Of a DNA stretch of 7,665 bases, positions 5,637 through 7,665 are shown piece by piece. Position 1 is the first letter of the stretch. Each line of letters starts with the position of its first letter. Below the pieces are notes generated by a model. That model ran no database searches and was not told the origin of the DNA. It was given only the letters and a program-made list of their open reading frames with translations. The position numbers and the translations under genes are program-made. The stretch spans positions 1-7,665 of the forward strand of contig MGSU01000207.1 in assembly GCA_001799195.1 (NCBI GenBank). The letters run 5' to 3'. This DNA is from Deltaproteobacteria bacterium RIFOXYA12_FULL_61_11. GTDB taxonomy: Bacteria; Bdellovibrionota_F; JAHFAK01; YA12-FULL-61-11.

Positions 5637-6785
5637 ATGGACCCTTCGATCGGGGAGCAGTCCTCGGTAGACCGGGAACACTCCGGAGCCGAACGCCACA
5701 TCGCGGTAAAGCCTCTGCTTCGCGATATCCTCTTCACCTTGGTCGTCTTCCTCGGCTTTCTCTGCTGCCTCGAAGGTCTGGCCCTCCTCGGCCGCGAACT
5801 GGTCCCCGGCTTTGCCGGCACCGCAGGCAAGAACCCGAGGTTCCAGCCGAACGCCCACTACCGCTCGCATCCCTATTTCGGTCTGGAGCCCAATCCCGCC
5901 TCAGCCGGGGGCAAGGCAGTGGTCAACCGGCACGGCTTGCAGGGCACCGAGATACCCGCAAGCAAAGAAACCGCCAACGAGTTCCGTATCTTCTGCCTTG
6001 GTGGCTCGACGAGCGAGGCTCTACCTGTAGACCAGTTCGAGCTGGAACTCAGCCGGCTCCATCCAACGCGCAGGTTGAGGGTGCAGAACGCGGCGACGGG
6101 CACCTACTCCACTGCCGAATCCCTGCTCGTCTACCTCTTCAAGATCGCCTATCTGCAACCCGATCTCCTGCTGGTCTACCACGCGGTCAACGACGTGTAC
6201 CCAGCAGCCTTTTATCGGGAACGCTTTTCGGATTACCGCCAATACCGCAAAGTCTGGAATGAAGCTTTGCCGCGCTTCCCGAAATGGTATATGGACCTCT
6301 TCGACCATTCGGCCCTGGTGCATCTCTTTCACGATCGGGTTTTCCGCTCTTTACATCACCTTTGGGAATATACTCTGCATCCTACCGACCTCCCCCCTCG
6401 GGAGGCTATGGTCATCGTCGAGAGTCCCGGGTTCGGAACTTGGTACAAGAGGAACCTCGAACGCCTGATCCTCGCGGCCAAGAGTGACGCCGTGCGGGTC
6501 GTGCTGATCACCTTCGTCATCGACCCCGACTTCCCCTCCCCGCTCTGGCACCTCGCCATCGCGAAGATGAACACCATTCTGCGCGACCTCGCGGCCAACC
6601 ATGAGGTTGCCCTGTTCGACCTGGCCGCTCTCTTCGAACACCAGCGGCCCAAGGAAAACCTGTTCGAGGATTATTGTCATTTCAACAGCGCGGGCGAGCG
6701 CTGGCGCCTCCAAGCCCTGGTCGATTTCTTCCGCGAGGCCAGGAACAAGGAGCCGCAACTCATACCCGAGAGAGCTTCTCCCTGA
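5637..6785 (+). CDS. Membrane-anchored SGNH/GDSL-type hydrolase
   Basis: A 382-residue protein with one N-terminal hydrophobic helix (about 29-52) after a 28-residue polar tail. It is probably an uncleaved anchor placing the enzyme outside the cytoplasmic membrane. The four SGNH blocks are present in order: nucleophile S124 in LGGSTSE, the Gly of NAATGTYS (G155), N185 in YHAVND, and D345/H348 in FEDYCHFNSAG. Such enzymes are usually esterases acting on O-acylated glycans or lipids; the substrate here is unknown. The ATG at 5637 has AAGGAG only 4 nt upstream, and the in-frame TGA at 5625-5627 rules out a start further upstream. Its stop overlaps the start of the next gene by one base (TGATG), so the two are almost certainly co-translated. 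This suggests a substrate made or moved by the downstream membrane glycosyltransferase. The fold call is solid; the reaction is inference. Confidence 0.88.
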   Translation: MDPSIGEQSSVDREHSGAERHIAVKPLLRDILFTLVVFLGFLCCLEGLALLGRELVPGFAGTAGKNPRFQPNAHYRSHPYFGLEPNPASAGGKAVVNRHGLQGTEIPASKETANEFRIFCLGGSTSEALPVDQFELELSRLHPTRRLRVQNAATGTYSTAESLLVYLFKIAYLQPDLLLVYHAVNDVYPAAFYRERFSDYRQYRKVWNEALPRFPKWYMDLFDHSALVHLFHDRVFRSLHHLWEYTLHPTDLPPREAMVIVESPGFGTWYKRNLERLILAAKSDAVRVVLITFVIDPDFPSPLWHLAIAKMNTILRDLAANHEVALFDLAALFEHQRPKENLFEDYCHFNSAGERWRLQALVDFFREARNKEPQLIPERASP

Positions 6786-7665
6786 TGCGCCCGTCAAAGT
6801 CCCTGCTCGCGGCTCTCATCCTCCCCGGCCTCTCCTTGTGGCTGCTCGATTTCCTGCTCTTCGCAGGGGCAGGCCGGGACGATGGTTACATCACCTTGCA
6901 CGCGGCACGCAACCTACTGGCTCAGGGCGCGTTCGTGGACGGTATGGCCGGCCTTTCGGAGATGAGCAGCAGCTTGCTGCAGGTGCTGCTCGTGGCTCTG
7001 GCGTCTTTCCTCGTCGGGTGCGATCCGGTGATCGCGGCTAGACCGTTGGCGCTTCTGGCAGGTTTCGCCGCCGCGGGTCTCGCCGCGAGGTGGGCCTGGC
7101 GGCAGAGCGGCCCCTACGCGGGAGCATTGGTCGTCCTGGCCACGGCCCAGGGTAGCTATGCCTATTGGTCTATGAGTACACTCGAGAATTCCTACACCGT
7201 GTTGGCTTTGGTGCTCCTCGTTCTCACCTCGGTGCGGGCGCCCCGACCGAGAGGCCTCACGCTGTTCTGCCTTGCCCTTGTTACGGTAGGCGTCCTAACC
7301 GTGCGGCCGGAGGGGGTGGTCTATGCTCTGCTTGCGGCCTTACTCACAGCACTCCACTGCCCGCGGGGGGAAGGAGAGAAAAGACTCCGGCGTTGGAGCG
7401 TCCTCCTACTCCCGGTCCTGCTGTTCGCGGTCTTGACCGGTTGGCGACTGGCGTCCTTCGGTCTGGTGCTGCCCAATCCCGCCCTTGCTAAATCCCTGCA
7501 CCTCGACCTCCAACGCCTGCTCGACGGCGGAAGGTATCTCGCGGGTTCCTTCGCCGACCCTGGATTGGCCATGACCTTGACCCTGCTCTGCTGGGGCAGC
7601 CTGACCTGGTTCTTCGCTCCGCGAAGCCGCTCCCTCCCCTCCACCCTCGGTCTGGGGCTTTCCTG
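6785..7665 (+). CDS. GT-C-like polytopic membrane glycosyltransferase, 3' end cut by window edge
   Basis: The first 293 codons of a very hydrophobic protein; the frame stays open to the right edge. It begins with a membrane helix (about 7-28) followed by RDDGYITLHAARNLLAQG (31-48). This is the acidic DD-x-YI first-loop signature of GT-C glycosyltransferases, which use polyprenyl-phosphate sugar donors outside the membrane. Further marks are STLENS (131-136, in the place of the usual GLE), TVRPEG (172-177) and LPNPALAKS (229-237), close to the LPNTxYAK pattern of AftB-like enzymes. At least seven hydrophobic segments are visible. The ATG at 6785 overlaps the SGNH stop as TGATG; only a weak GAGAGAG lies upstream, so translation probably depends on coupling. 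Likely role: adding a sugar to an envelope polymer or lipid. Donor and acceptor cannot be read from the sequence. Confidence 0.8.
   Translation, partial: MRPSKSLLAALILPGLSLWLLDFLLFAGAGRDDGYITLHAARNLLAQGAFVDGMAGLSEMSSSLLQVLLVALASFLVGCDPVIAARPLALLAGFAAAGLAARWAWRQSGPYAGALVVLATAQGSYAYWSMSTLENSYTVLALVLLVLTSVRAPRPRGLTLFCLALVTVGVLTVRPEGVVYALLAALLTALHCPRGEGEKRLRRWSVLLLPVLLFAVLTGWRLASFGLVLPNPALAKSLHLDLQRLLDGGRYLAGSFADPGLAMTLTLLCWGSLTWFFAPRSRSLPSTLGLGLS

Noticed and set aside
5504-6262. 252-codon plus-strand frame overlapping the SGNH gene
   Set aside because: It is in another frame of the SGNH gene, with a low-complexity Arg/Pro/Leu product and no motif. The SGNH frame has all four catalytic blocks.

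Overview
The window is GC-rich bacterial DNA (by eye about 60% or more) with five tightly packed genes and no RNA gene, mobile element or CRISPR array that I can see. Strong NNC/NNG codon preference, long continuous reading frames, clear Shine-Dalgarno sites and sigma70-like TTGNNN-17-TANNNT promoter candidates fit a chromosomal segment of a free-living, high-GC, probably Gram-negative bacterium. AcnB-type aconitase, a membrane class III cyclase and membrane glycan enzymes would fit Myxococcota, Desulfobacterota, Acidobacteriota or Proteobacteria. The sequence does not let me name the phylum.

Layout. (1) Positions 1-1843, minus strand: the first 614 codons of acnB (bifunctional aconitase B / 2-methylisocitrate dehydratase), cut by the left edge before the Fe-S cysteines. 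A good promoter candidate lies just upstream of it. (2) 1984-3609, minus: a 541-residue protein with two membrane helices, one intact phospho-receiver domain, one degenerate receiver-like domain, and a C-terminal part resembling a histidine-kinase DHp/ATPase core that has lost key residues. (3) 3610-3845: an intergenic region with an AT-rich island, overlapping inverted repeats in the probable leader, and a hairpin after the cyclase. (4) 3846-5489, minus: a six-helix membrane adenylyl cyclase with HAMP and an intact class III catalytic domain. (5) 5490-5636: a divergent intergenic region. (6) 5637-6785, plus: a membrane-anchored SGNH/GDSL-type hydrolase. (7) 6785-7665, plus: a multi-spanning GT-C-like glycosyltransferase, overlapping the previous stop by one base and cut by the right edge.

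How they may work together (inference). The two minus-strand signalling genes are co-oriented neighbours and could form a membrane signalling module: a cyclase making cAMP and a membrane-tethered receiver/pseudokinase that might gate it or another partner. acnB lies downstream in the same direction but seems to have its own promoter. The plus-strand pair is translationally coupled and probably builds or trims a cell-surface glycan. The least ordinary item is the receiver/pseudokinase protein together with its structured leader.
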